From Paracoccus alcaliphilus (lineage in GTDB: Bacteria > Pseudomonadota > Alphaproteobacteria > Rhodobacterales > Rhodobacteraceae): a DNA stretch of 64,000 nt. A program made the position numbers and the translations under genes. Under the pieces are notes generated by a model that made no database searches, had not been told where the DNA came from, and saw only the letters and a list, made by a program, of their open reading frames with translations. Position 1 is the stretch's first letter, and every line of letters starts with the position of its first letter. This document shows positions 26,630 through 37,187 of this stretch, piece by piece. The DNA lies in the NCBI RefSeq assembly GCF_028553725.1, contig NZ_CP067124.1:2552001-2616000 (forward strand), in the 5' to 3' direction.

Positions 26630-26792
26630 GGGCGGGGTCCTTCGTGACGGTTCGGCCCGAAGCGTTAGCGGATCGGCGCCCCATTGCCAAGCGCCAGCGC
26701 AGTGGCAAACAAGGGGGCCGGACCCTTGGGCATCTTGCAACCGCCGCGCTCTGCGGTCAAATTCCACCCACGCGACAACAGGAGACGCGACG

Positions 26793-28001
26793 ATGCGGAT
26801 GCCGGTTCAGAAACAGCTTGTCTGGTGGGGCGTCGCCACCGCCATCCTGCTGGTCGCCATGTGGTTGCTGGGTCAGCCGATCCTGCCTTTCATCATGGGA
26901 GCCGGGATCGCCTATCTGCTGGACCCGGTCGCCGACCGGCTGGAGCGGATGGGCCTGTCGCGCATCATGTCGGTGGTGGTCATCACTGCGGGCGCGATCA
27001 TCCTGCTTGCGGCGCTGATCCTGCTGGTGATGCCGCTGCTGCTGCGGCAGGCGGCGGCGCTGATCAACACTGCGCCGCAGATGTTCGATCAGGCGATGAG
27101 TTTCATCTCGGCCCGGTTCCCCGATCTGGTGCCGGAAAACAGCAGCCTGGGAACCACGCTCAGCGATCTGGGCAGCACCTTCGGCGAACAGATGGGCAGC
27201 ATCGCGACGACGGTGATCGGCTCGGTCGGGGGCGTCATCAGCACCATCGCGCTGTTGGTCATCGCGCCGGTCGTGGCCTTTTATCTGCTGCTGGACTGGG
27301 ACCACATGGTCGAGGAAATCGACCGCCTGCTGCCGCGCGAACATGCCCCCACCATCCGCCGCATCGCGCGCGCGATCGACGAGGCGTTGTCGGGCTTCGT
27401 GCGCGGGCAGGGGCTGGTGATCCTGATTCTGGGGACGTGGTATTCCATCGGGCTGATGCTGGTCGGGCTGCCCTTCGGCTTTTTCATCGGTATCATGGCG
27501 GCGGTTCTGTCCTTCATCCCCTATGTCGGCGTGCTGATCGGCGGCGCGACGGCCATCGGGGTGGCGCTGTTCAGCTTCTGGGGCGATCCGCTGTGGATCG
27601 GCGCGGTGGTCACGATCTTTGCCATCGGCCAGATCGTCGAGGGCAACTATCTGCAACCCAAGATCGTCGGCGGCCATGTCGGCCTGCATCCGGTCTGGCT
27701 GCTGCTGGCGCTGTCGGTCTTCGGCTCGTTGTTCGGCTTTGTCGGCATGGTGGTGGCGGTGCCGCTGGCGGCGGCGCTTGGCGTTATCGCCCGCTTTCTG
27801 ATCGAGCGTTACCGCTCGAGCGCGCTTTATACCGGGCAGGAGGTTCCGCATGAACCGGCCCAGCCGACGCTGATCGAGATCGTGCCGCCCGGCACCGTGG
27901 CCGACAACATGCGCAAGGCGCGGCTGGCCGCCGACCGTGGCCGCGCCATATCCGAAATCGAGACCATGCAGGAAGACCTGCGACGCAAGGAAGACCCGTG
28001 A
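26793..28001 (+). CDS. AI-2E family transporter (PerM/YdgG-like)
   Basis: 402 residues from ATG 26793 after GGAG. Eight transmembrane segments, a long periplasmic stretch after the third, and the family motif region [14 protein letters not shown] plus [18 protein letters not shown]. Family members export autoinducer-2 or act as sodium/proton antiporters; the substrate here is unknown. Its stop overlaps the hdaA start (GTGA). PerM-HdaA-Ppk order is conserved in alphaproteobacteria. Confidence 0.9.
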   Translation: MRMPVQKQLVWWGVATAILLVAMWLLGQPILPFIMGAGIAYLLDPVADRLERMGLSRIMSVVVITAGAIILLAALILLVMPLLLRQAAALINTAPQMFDQAMSFISARFPDLVPENSSLGTTLSDLGSTFGEQMGSIATTVIGSVGGVISTIALLVIAPVVAFYLLLDWDHMVEEIDRLLPREHAPTIRRIARAIDEALSGFVRGQGLVILILGTWYSIGLMLVGLPFGFFIGIMAAVLSFIPYVGVLIGGATAIGVALFSFWGDPLWIGAVVTIFAIGQIVEGNYLQPKIVGGHVGLHPVWLLLALSVFGSLFGFVGMVVAVPLAAALGVIARFLIERYRSSALYTGQEVPHEPAQPTLIEIVPPGTVADNMRKARLAADRGRAISEIETMQEDLRRKEDP

Positions 28002-28699
28002 TCCCGGCATTGTCGCGGCAACTGACGCTGGACCTGACCACGCCTCCGGCCCATTCGCGCGCCGATTTCCTGCCGGCGCCGGCAAATGCGGCGGCGCTGG
28101 CGGTGCTGGATGCGCCGCAGTTTTGGCCGCAGGGGCGGATGCTGCTGATCGGCCCCGAAGGCGCGGGCAAAACCCATATGGCGGCCTTCTGGGCGGCGGA
28201 AAACGGGGCCCGCCGCGTCACCGCCGCCAGCCTGCGACCCGATGGCGCCGACCTTCTGGCGGTCGAAGGCGGCGCTCTGGTGATCGAGGATGCCGATCAC
28301 GCCGGTTTTGCGGCGGGGGCGGAACAGGCGCTGTTTCATCTGTGGAACCTCTGCGGGCCGCGCGATTGCCTGCTGCTGCTGACCGCGCGATCCGCGCCGC
28401 GCGACTGGGGGCTGGTGCTGCCAGACCTGCGTTCGCGCATGGACGCGATGCCGCAGGTGCGGCTGGGCGCCCCGGACGAGGCGCTGATGGCCGCCGTTCT
28501 GGTCAAGCTGTTCGCCGACCGCCAGCAGGCGGTGTCCGCCGGGCTGATCGACTGGCTGGTGCTGAACATGGACCGCGATCTGGGCCTTGCGCGGCGGCTG
28601 GTCGCGGCGATGGACCGCGAGGCGATGGCCGACAAACGTCCGATCACGCGACGGATCGCGGCTGGCCTTCTGGACAATCTGCGGGGTCCTGACGCATGA
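27998..28699 (+). CDS. hdaA: DnaA-related regulatory inactivator HdaA
   Basis: 233 residues from GTG 27998 with AAGGA upstream. A DnaA-like AAA+ domain with Walker A GPEGAGKT (52-59) and Walker B-like ALVIEDAD, but no DNA-binding domain IV. The N-terminal QLTLDL (8-13) matches the sliding-clamp binding motif. HdaA with DnaN stimulates hydrolysis of DnaA-ATP after initiation. It is translationally coupled to perM and lies upstream of ppk. Confidence 0.9.
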   Translation: MIPALSRQLTLDLTTPPAHSRADFLPAPANAAALAVLDAPQFWPQGRMLLIGPEGAGKTHMAAFWAAENGARRVTAASLRPDGADLLAVEGGALVIEDADHAGFAAGAEQALFHLWNLCGPRDCLLLLTARSAPRDWGLVLPDLRSRMDAMPQVRLGAPDEALMAAVLVKLFADRQQAVSAGLIDWLVLNMDRDLGLARRLVAAMDREAMADKRPITRRIAAGLLDNLRGPDA

Positions 28700-28744
28700 T
28701 CCGCGCGCACCGGCAAGGCCGCGCCCCCAACGCCAGATGACCCG

Positions 28745-30910
28745 ATGACCCAAGCCGATTTCCTTCGCAACGCCTTTCCCCAGCCTGTCGAACCCCCTGA
28801 AGGCGTGCCCGAAGGGGCGTCACGCTTTTTCAATCGCGAACTCAGCTGGCTGTCCTTCAATTGGCGGGTGCTGGACGAGGCGCGCAATCCCCGCGTGCCG
28901 CTGTTGGAGCGGTTGCGATTCGTCTCGATCAGCGCGACCAATCTGGATGAATTCTATACCGTCCGCGTCGCCGGGCTGCGCGAACTGGTGCGCGAGGGCA
29001 ACACCACGCCCTCGGATGACGGGCTGACCCCGGCCGAACAGCTGAACCTGATCAATGCCGACGCCCGCCGCCTGATGAGCGCGCAGCAGGGCGTCTGGAA
29101 CCGCATCCGGCGCGAGATGGAAGAGGCAGGCATCATGATCCTGTCGCGCAACAACGTCACCCGCGCCGAAGAGGAATATCTGCGCCGCTATTTCGAGGAC
29201 AAGGTGTTCCCCGTGGTCTCGCCGCTGGCGATCGACCCGGCGCATCCGTTCCCCTTCATCCCGAATGCGGGCTTTTCGCTGGCGCTGGAACTGGCGCGGC
29301 AAAGCGACGGGCGGCGGATGCAGGCGCTGCTGCCGGTTCCCGCGCAGTTGCGCCGTTTCGTGCCGCTGCCGGGCGGCCAGCGCTTCCTGCGGCTGGAGGA
29401 GTTGCTGCTGATGCATCTGCCCAGCCTGTTTCCGGGCCATCGCGATGCGGATTACTGCGCCTTCCGGGTGCTGCGCGACAGCGATCTGGAGGTCGAGGAA
29501 GAGGCCGAGGATCTGGTCCGCGAATTCGAGACCGCGCTGAAACGCCGCCGCCGTGGCAGCGTCATCCGCATGAAGATCACCGCAGGCGCGCCCGACCGGC
29601 TGCGTCGCCTGATCATGGAGGAACTGGAGGTCATCCCCGACGAGGTGATCGAGGTCGAGGGCCTGCTGGGCATGGCCGATCTGCGCGAACTGGTACTGGA
29701 TTCGCGCCGCGATCTGCTGTGGCCGGGCTTTACCTCGCGCGTGCCGGAACGGGTGCAGGACCATCACGGCGACATGTTCGCGGCGATCCGGCAAAAGGAC
29801 ATGCTGCTTCACCACCCCTATGAAACTTTCGACATGGTGGTGCGGTTTCTGGCGCAGGCGGCGCGCGATCCCGATGTGCTGGCGATCAAGCAGACGCTCT
29901 ATCGCACCAGCCGCGACAGTCCCATCGTCGAGGCCCTGTGCGAGGCCGCCGAGGCGGGCAAATCCGTCACCGCGCTGGTCGAACTCAAGGCGCGCTTCGA
30001 CGAGGCCGCCAATATCCGCCAGTCACGGCGGCTGGAGCGGGCGGGCGCGCATGTCGTCTATGGTTTTGTGAACTACAAGACCCATGCGAAGATCAGCACG
30101 GTGGTCCGGCGGGAAGGCGACAATCTGGTCACCTATACCCATTACGGGACCGGCAACTATCACCCGATCACCGCGCGCATCTATACCGACCTGTCGCTGT
30201 TCACCTGCGATCCATCCTTGGGGCGCGATGCGACCAAGGTTTTCAATTACTTGTCCGGATATGTTCAGCCGGATGGTCTGGAAAATCTGGCGATCTCGCC
30301 CATTGATCTGAAGGACCGGCTGATCTCTCTGATCGCGCGAGAGGCCGAATATGCCCGGCAAGGCCGTCAGGCGGCGATCTGGGCCAAGATGAATTCGCTG
30401 ATCGAAAAGGACGTGATCGAGGCGCTTTATGCCGCCAGCAATGCCGGCGTCAAGGTCAGCCTGATCGTGCGCGGCATCTGTGGAATACGGCCTGGTATCA
30501 AGGGGATGTCCGAGAATATTCGCGTAAAGTCCATCGTCGGACGCTATCTGGAACATTCGCGGATCGTCTGTTTCGGCAACGGGTTCGGGCTGCCGTCGAA
30601 AAAGGCGCGGGTCTTCATCAGTTCGGCCGACTGGATGGATCGCAACCTGAACCGCCGGGTCGAGACGCTGGTGGAATGCGTCAATGAAACGGTCAAGGCG
30701 CAGATCGTCAGTCAGGTCATGGCCGCCAACATGGCCGACGAGGCGCAAAGCTGGCTGCTGCTGCCCGACGGGCGTTCGGTGCGCTATCTGCCCGATGGCC
30801 GCGACGATCTTTTCAACTGTCATCGCTTTTTCATGGAAAATCCGTCTTTGTCGGGACGGGGCACCGCGGGGGCGCGCGATGTCCCGGCCCTGACCCATTC
30901 TGCCGATTGA
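28745..30910 (+). CDS. ppk1: Polyphosphate kinase 1
   Basis: 721 residues. It polymerises phosphate from ATP. Seen: [19 protein letters not shown] (N domain), [19 protein letters not shown], the catalytic-histidine regions [10 protein letters not shown] and [13 protein letters not shown], and the ATP-loop arginines in [19 protein letters not shown] sequence (here [14 protein letters not shown]). Full length. The start ATG 28745 has only a weak ribosome site. The exopolyphosphatase gene follows after 51 bases. Confidence 0.96.
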   Translation: MTQADFLRNAFPQPVEPPEGVPEGASRFFNRELSWLSFNWRVLDEARNPRVPLLERLRFVSISATNLDEFYTVRVAGLRELVREGNTTPSDDGLTPAEQLNLINADARRLMSAQQGVWNRIRREMEEAGIMILSRNNVTRAEEEYLRRYFEDKVFPVVSPLAIDPAHPFPFIPNAGFSLALELARQSDGRRMQALLPVPAQLRRFVPLPGGQRFLRLEELLLMHLPSLFPGHRDADYCAFRVLRDSDLEVEEEAEDLVREFETALKRRRRGSVIRMKITAGAPDRLRRLIMEELEVIPDEVIEVEGLLGMADLRELVLDSRRDLLWPGFTSRVPERVQDHHGDMFAAIRQKDMLLHHPYETFDMVVRFLAQAARDPDVLAIKQTLYRTSRDSPIVEALCEAAEAGKSVTALVELKARFDEAANIRQSRRLERAGAHVVYGFVNYKTHAKISTVVRREGDNLVTYTHYGTGNYHPITARIYTDLSLFTCDPSLGRDATKVFNYLSGYVQPDGLENLAISPIDLKDRLISLIAREAEYARQGRQAAIWAKMNSLIEKDVIEALYAASNAGVKVSLIVRGICGIRPGIKGMSENIRVKSIVGRYLEHSRIVCFGNGFGLPSKKARVFISSADWMDRNLNRRVETLVECVNETVKAQIVSQVMAANMADEAQSWLLLPDGRSVRYLPDGRDDLFNCHRFFMENPSLSGRGTAGARDVPALTHSAD

Positions 30911-30961
30911 CGGGCGGGCCGTGACGATACATGAACCCTGATGCGCAAGCAGGAGGCTTGA

Positions 30962-32497
30962 ATGAACGGCGTACGGACCACCTCCGGCAAGCAGATCGAG
31001 CCTTTGGAAAAGGCGTTCGTCACCCTGCCGAAACGGGCATTGAAACGGGTCGGCGTGGTCGATGTGGGCTCGAACTCGATCCGGCTGGTCGTGTTCGACG
31101 GCGCGGCGCGGTCTCCGGCCTATTTCTATAACGAAAAGATCATGGCCGGGCTGGGGCAGGACATGGCGACGACCGGCAGGCTGAACCCCGCCGGGGTCGA
31201 GCGCGGCTTCAACGCGCTGTGCCGCTTTGCCGCGCTGGCGCGGGGCATGGACATCATGCCGGTGACCTGCGTCGCCACCGCCGCCGTGCGCGAGGCCGAG
31301 GACGGTCCCGCCTTTCAACAGCGGGTCGAGCGTGAAACCGGCCTGAAGCTGCATGTGATCGCAGGCGAGGAAGAGGCGAGGCTGTCGGCGCAGGGGGTGC
31401 TGCTGGGTTGGCCGGATGCCGTCGGGCTGGTCTGCGATATCGGCGGCAACTCGATGGAGGTGGCCGAGGTTGCACAAGGCAAGGTCGGCCAGCGCGCCTC
31501 GTCGCAACTGGGGCCGTTCCGGTTGCAGCAGGTGGCGGGCGGCAAGTCGGGGCTGAAAAAGCATATCCGTGCCATCATGGCCGAACTGGCCGAAAAGATG
31601 GGAACGCATCACCAGCGGCTGTATCTGGTCGGCGGATCATGGCGAGCCATCGCGCGGCTGGACATGGAGCGGCGGCAATACCCGATGACGGTGCTGCACG
31701 AATACCGCATGACCCCGCAGGATGTTGCCAGGACCATCGAATGGATCGGCGAAACCGACCTGAACGAGCTGCGCAGCCGGGTGGGGATTTCCTCGTCGCG
31801 GATGGAACTGGTGCCGCTGGCCTCGCAGGTCCTGTCAGAGATGGTCTCGACCTTCGCCCCCGAGGAACTGGCCGTGTCAAGCTATGGCATCCGCGAGGGG
31901 CTGCTGTACGAGCATATGTCCGACAGCCTGCGCAAGCGCGATCCGCTGATCGAATCCGCCCGCTTTACCGAACGGCAGATGAGCCGCGTGCCCGGCTTCG
32001 GCAAGAAGCTGTATCATTTCCTGCAACCCCTGTTCGCCGATGTCCCGCCCGAGCGGGACCGCCTGATCCGCGCCGCCTGTCTGCTGCATGACACGACATG
32101 GCGCGCCCATCCCGATTACCGGGCCGAGGCCTGCTTCGACAATGTGACCCGCGCCAACATGGCCGCGCTCAGCCATCCCGAACGGGTGTTTCTGGGGCTG
32201 GCGCTGCTGCATCGCTATAAGAACAGCCGCGCCAATTCGCCGATGGCACCGCTGTTCGGGCTGCTGTCCGCAGATCAGACCCGCGATGCCGAGACCCTGG
32301 GCAAGGCGATGCGCTTCGGGGCCATGTTCTCGGTCGATGATCCGGGTTGCGCGGGCAGCCTGACCCTTGACCGCAAGAAAGGGCATCTGAATTTGCGCCT
32401 GACCCGCACCGGCCGCGACCTGATGGGCGAGGTGGCGCAGGCGCGGTTGAAATCGCTGTGCAACTCCCTGGGTGTAGAGCCGCTGATCACCGGCTGA
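30962..32497 (+). CDS. ppx: Exopolyphosphatase (Ppx/GppA family)
   Basis: 511 residues, start ATG 30962 after AGGAGG. ASKHA fold: VDVGSNSIRLVVFDG (phosphate 1 loop), EEEARLSAQGVLLG, and CDIGGNSMEVAEV (phosphate 2). A C-terminal HD-like segment RAACLLHDTTWRAHPDYRA follows. It degrades polyphosphate from the ends and is paired with ppk1. GppA (pppGpp) activity cannot be excluded. Confidence 0.93.
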   Translation: MNGVRTTSGKQIEPLEKAFVTLPKRALKRVGVVDVGSNSIRLVVFDGAARSPAYFYNEKIMAGLGQDMATTGRLNPAGVERGFNALCRFAALARGMDIMPVTCVATAAVREAEDGPAFQQRVERETGLKLHVIAGEEEARLSAQGVLLGWPDAVGLVCDIGGNSMEVAEVAQGKVGQRASSQLGPFRLQQVAGGKSGLKKHIRAIMAELAEKMGTHHQRLYLVGGSWRAIARLDMERRQYPMTVLHEYRMTPQDVARTIEWIGETDLNELRSRVGISSSRMELVPLASQVLSEMVSTFAPEELAVSSYGIREGLLYEHMSDSLRKRDPLIESARFTERQMSRVPGFGKKLYHFLQPLFADVPPERDRLIRAACLLHDTTWRAHPDYRAEACFDNVTRANMAALSHPERVFLGLALLHRYKNSRANSPMAPLFGLLSADQTRDAETLGKAMRFGAMFSVDDPGCAGSLTLDRKKGHLNLRLTRTGRDLMGEVAQARLKSLCNSLGVEPLITG

Positions 32498-32521
32498 TCG
32501 CCACACCACCGCAATTCCCGA

Positions 32522-32547
32522 ACGGCCGCCCTGCGCGGCCGTTTTTG
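32522..32547 (+). terminator. Terminator of ppx
   Basis: ACGGCCG (32522-32528) and CGGCCGT (32536-32542) form a 7-bp stem; the plus strand then has five T. Located 25 bases after the ppx stop. Confidence 0.8.
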
Positions 32548-32570
32548 TGGCTTACGGCCGGGCAAATGAC

Positions 32571-32595
32571 AAAGGGCGCCACCGGGGCGCCCTTT
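32571..32595 (-). terminator. Terminator of groESL
   Basis: AAAGGGCGCC (32571-32580) pairs perfectly with GGCGCCCTTT (32586-32595) across a 5-base loop. The A/T ends let it work in both directions; it lies 26 bases beyond the groEL stop. Confidence 0.75.
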
Positions 32596-32620
32596 GCGTG
32601 ACTGCAATGGCAGCGGCTGA

Positions 32621-34282
<1,662 letters not shown>

Positions 34283-34311
34283 TTATCGTTGAAGGTGGCG
34301 TATTTCCGGGA

Positions 34312-34599
34312 TCAGCTGATGATGCCCAGAATGTCGCTTTCCTTCATGATCAGCAGCTCTTCGCCATCGACGGTGACTTCGGTGCCCGACCATTTGCCGA
34401 ACAGAACGCGGTCGCCTGCCTTGACGCTCGGCGCGATCAGTTCGCCCGAATCCTTGCGCGCACCTTCGCCGACCGAGATGATCTCGCCTTCGGCAGGTTT
34501 TTCTTTCGCGCTGTCGGGGATGATCAGGCCACCCTTGGTCTTTTCATCCGATTCGACGCGGCGAACCAGCACGCGGTCATGCAGCGGTTTGAATGCCAT
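34312..34599 (-). CDS. groES: Co-chaperonin GroES
   Basis: 95 residues from ATG 34599 ([17 protein letters not shown]), the family start; a longer frame to 34647 would extend over the CIRCE operator. The mobile loop [16 protein letters not shown] that contacts GroEL is present. First gene of groESL. Confidence 0.97.
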   Translation of the reverse strand: MAFKPLHDRVLVRRVESDEKTKGGLIIPDSAKEKPAEGEIISVGEGARKDSGELIAPSVKAGDRVLFGKWSGTEVTVDGEELLIMKESDILGIIS

Positions 34600-34640
34600 T
34601 TTCAGAACACTCCGGTGTTTCAGGTTGCAGTGTTGCGCTG

Positions 34641-34667
34641 TTGGCACTCACTCATGGTGAGTGCTAG
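34641..34667 (-). promoter_or_regulatory. CIRCE operator (HrcA site)
   Basis: TTGGCACTC (34641-34649), nine bases, GAGTGCTAG (34659-34667): the standard inverted repeat bound by the heat-shock repressor HrcA, with only the outermost position imperfect. It lies just downstream of the -10 of the groESL promoter. Confidence 0.93.
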
Positions 34668-34674
34668 CGACGGA

Positions 34675-34703
34675 TATCTAGTCCTGCGATCAGGCGCTGT
34701 CAA
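34675..34703 (-). promoter_or_regulatory. groESL promoter
   Basis: On the minus strand TTGACA (34703-34698), a 17-base spacer, and TAGATA (34680-34675) make a near-consensus sigma70-type promoter directly upstream of the CIRCE element. Confidence 0.85.
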
Positions 34704-34803
34704 CAGGGCGGAAACACCGACAATTTTAAACAGATCGGATTCGCCCGACAGATGTCGCAATGCCATAGAGAAGCCGTTGCTTTGTGACAGGTTATGTTGG
34801 TCG

Positions 34804-36129
34804 ATGCGCAAAATCAAAGCTCTGCTGATTGCCGAGGCCGCCAATCCGGAATGGGTATCGGTTCCGTTGGTTGGCTGGTCGCTTGCCACCGCGCTGAGGG
34901 AGGTGACGGATGTTCATATCGTGACCCAGTTGCGCAATCGCGACGCGTTCTTGCGCAGCGGTCTGGTGGAGGGGCGCGATTTTACCGCCATCGACACCGA
35001 AAGGGTGGCGGCGCCGCTGTGGCGGTTGGCGATGAAGCTGGGGGTGGGCAAGGGCGTCGGTTGGACAATGGCGCAAGCCCTTGCGTCGCTGGGATACGGT
35101 TATTTTGAACGTCTCGTCTGGCGCCGTTTTGGCGCTGAAATAAGGGCAGGTGAATATGATCTCGTGCATCGGATAACACCACTTTCTCCGGCAGTGAACA
35201 GCCCGCTGGCAAGCAAATGCCGTGCTGTGGGCGTGCCTTTCATACTGGGACCGATCAATGGTGGTGTTCCGTGGCCCAAAGGCTTTGCTCAAGAGCAGCG
35301 GCGCGAAAGAGAGATACTGTCATATTTCAGGGGCCTGTATCGCTATCGAAGAGCCAGGATGCGCATGCTGCGCTCTTGTGCCGCAATCATCTGCGGTTCG
35401 CATTCCGCACTGGCGGAGATACCTGAGAAATATGCCCGTAAAACCATCTATATGCCCGAGAACGGGATTGATCCTGCACGCTTCAATCTGATTTCTCGTC
35501 AGAATGGTGATCTGCCGTTGCGGGCATGCTTCATTGGTCGGCTGGTGCCTCTCAAAGGCGTCGATATGGCGATCCGGGCTGCGGCGCCTTTGCTTCGCGA
35601 CAACAGGCTGACTCTGGATATCATAGGAGATGGTATTCAAGCGACTGAGCTACAAGCACTCGCGCAATCGATCGGTGTGGGACATGCGATCTGCTTTCAT
35701 GGTTGGAAGGCGCATGCCGAGGTTCAGGAGATCGCATCTCGATCCCAGCTGCTGATCTTTCCGTCGATACGCGAATTCGGTGGTGGCGCAGTGCTTGAGG
35801 CGATGGCAATGGGGCTTGTTCCGATTGTGGTCAACTATGGCGGTCCGGGAGAACTGGTTGATCCGGCGACCGGCATTCGTATTCCGATCAGCGATCGTGA
35901 AAGGATCATCAAGGATTTACAGCAGGCGCTTCAGAAGATTTCGGAAGATCCGGAGATGTTACGTCCATTGGCTGCCGCAGCACGCGAGCGCGTGATGAAT
36001 GAGTTCACATGGCAGGCCAAGGCTGCCCAGATGGTCCGAATCTGGCAGGCAGTTCTTGCGGGGCAGCCTTTCTCACAGCAGGACGCCGCGCAATCTCTCG
36101 GCCCTGTTGGCATGCCGCAAGGGTTGTGA
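34804..36129 (+). CDS. Glycosyltransferase, GT4 family
   Basis: 441 residues from ATG 34804, though the ribosome site is weak. GT-B fold: an N-terminal acceptor domain, then FIGRLVPLKGVDMAI, DIIGDGIQ and the nucleotide-sugar site REFGGGAVLEAMAMGLVPIV with GGPGELVD. Likely transfers a hexose to a cell-surface polysaccharide or lipid; donor and acceptor unknown. Composition differs clearly from its neighbours: more A/T-ending codons and segments such as ATATTTCAGG, and no glycan gene is beside it. It may have been acquired between groESL and the TraB gene. Confidence 0.87.
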   Translation: MRKIKALLIAEAANPEWVSVPLVGWSLATALREVTDVHIVTQLRNRDAFLRSGLVEGRDFTAIDTERVAAPLWRLAMKLGVGKGVGWTMAQALASLGYGYFERLVWRRFGAEIRAGEYDLVHRITPLSPAVNSPLASKCRAVGVPFILGPINGGVPWPKGFAQEQRREREILSYFRGLYRYRRARMRMLRSCAAIICGSHSALAEIPEKYARKTIYMPENGIDPARFNLISRQNGDLPLRACFIGRLVPLKGVDMAIRAAAPLLRDNRLTLDIIGDGIQATELQALAQSIGVGHAICFHGWKAHAEVQEIASRSQLLIFPSIREFGGGAVLEAMAMGLVPIVVNYGGPGELVDPATGIRIPISDRERIIKDLQQALQKISEDPEMLRPLAAAARERVMNEFTWQAKAAQMVRIWQAVLAGQPFSQQDAAQSLGPVGMPQGL

Positions 36130-36161
36130 CAGTCTGAGGTCTACCAACCATCGGATTTGTC

Positions 36162-37169
36162 ATGCGCTTTGTCTCTGCCGCCATATTCTGTCTCTTTTCC
36201 CTGCCGGTTGCTGCTGAATGCGTGGGTACCAATCTGATCGCCGAGATGCCCGTCGAAACGCAGGCGCGCATCGACGAGGCCGTGGCCGCTGTTCCCTTTC
36301 ATCGCGGCAATCTGTGGCGCGCCACCAAGGACGATGCGGAAATCGTGCTGGTCGGCACCTATCACTTCGCCGATTTCCGGCATGACGCGATGATGCAGCG
36401 GCTGGCCGGGGCGCTGGACGATGCGGCGCTGCTCTATGTCGAGGCGGGGCCCGAGCAGGAGGCGCAGCTGACCGAGGCCCTGCAGAACGATCCCGAACTG
36501 ATGTTCGACAGCAATGGCCCGACCCTGCCGGAACGACTGACAGAGGATGAATGGCAGCGCCTGTCCACGGCGATCGAGGCGCGCGGGGTGCCCGCCATCA
36601 TCGCCTCGCGCATGCGGCCCTGGTATATCGCGCTGCTGGTTGGGATTTCGCCCTGCATGATGCAGCGCATGACCGAGAAAGGCGATCCCGGCGGACTGGA
36701 CCGGATGCTGACCGCACGGGCGGAAGAGCTGGACATCCCCGTGCGCCCGCTGGAGCCTTGGGACACGGTGTTTTCGATCTTCGAGGATCTGACGCCGGAT
36801 CAGGAAGAAGACATGATCCGCGCCAATCTGCCCGCCGCGGAATATGCCGATGACTATGCCGCGACCCTGACCGAGGCCTATTTTGATGCGGATGTCTGGC
36901 GGATCTGGGAATTCGCGCGCTTTGATGCCTATGAAACCTCGGGCCTGCCACACGAGATCGTGGATGAGCAGATGGATTTGGCCCGCGCCATGCTGATGGA
37001 CCGGCGCAATCAGAGCTGGATCGAGCCGCTGACCACCGGCGCATTCGAGGCGGCCGAGGACGGCAAGGGCATCGTTGCGGGTTTTGGCGCGCTGCATCTG
37101 CCGGGGCAGCAGGGGGTGCTGCAACTGCTGAAAGATGACGGCTGGGAACTGGAGCGGCTGGACGGCTGA
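36162..37169 (+). CDS. TraB/GumN family secreted protein
   Basis: 335 residues with a signal peptide (1-18, FCLFSLPVAA before ECVG). The TraB/GumN core has VGTYHFAD with the conserved His, YVEAGPEQEA, and GFGALHLPGQQGVL near the C terminus. These proteins resemble metal-dependent TIKI-like proteases, but the activity of bacterial members is not established. It ends 18 bases from the convergent next gene. Confidence 0.85.
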   Translation: MRFVSAAIFCLFSLPVAAECVGTNLIAEMPVETQARIDEAVAAVPFHRGNLWRATKDDAEIVLVGTYHFADFRHDAMMQRLAGALDDAALLYVEAGPEQEAQLTEALQNDPELMFDSNGPTLPERLTEDEWQRLSTAIEARGVPAIIASRMRPWYIALLVGISPCMMQRMTEKGDPGGLDRMLTARAEELDIPVRPLEPWDTVFSIFEDLTPDQEEDMIRANLPAAEYADDYAATLTEAYFDADVWRIWEFARFDAYETSGLPHEIVDEQMDLARAMLMDRRNQSWIEPLTTGAFEAAEDGKGIVAGFGALHLPGQQGVLQLLKDDGWELERLDG

Positions 37170-37187
37170 TTCGCGCCGCCCTTTCGA

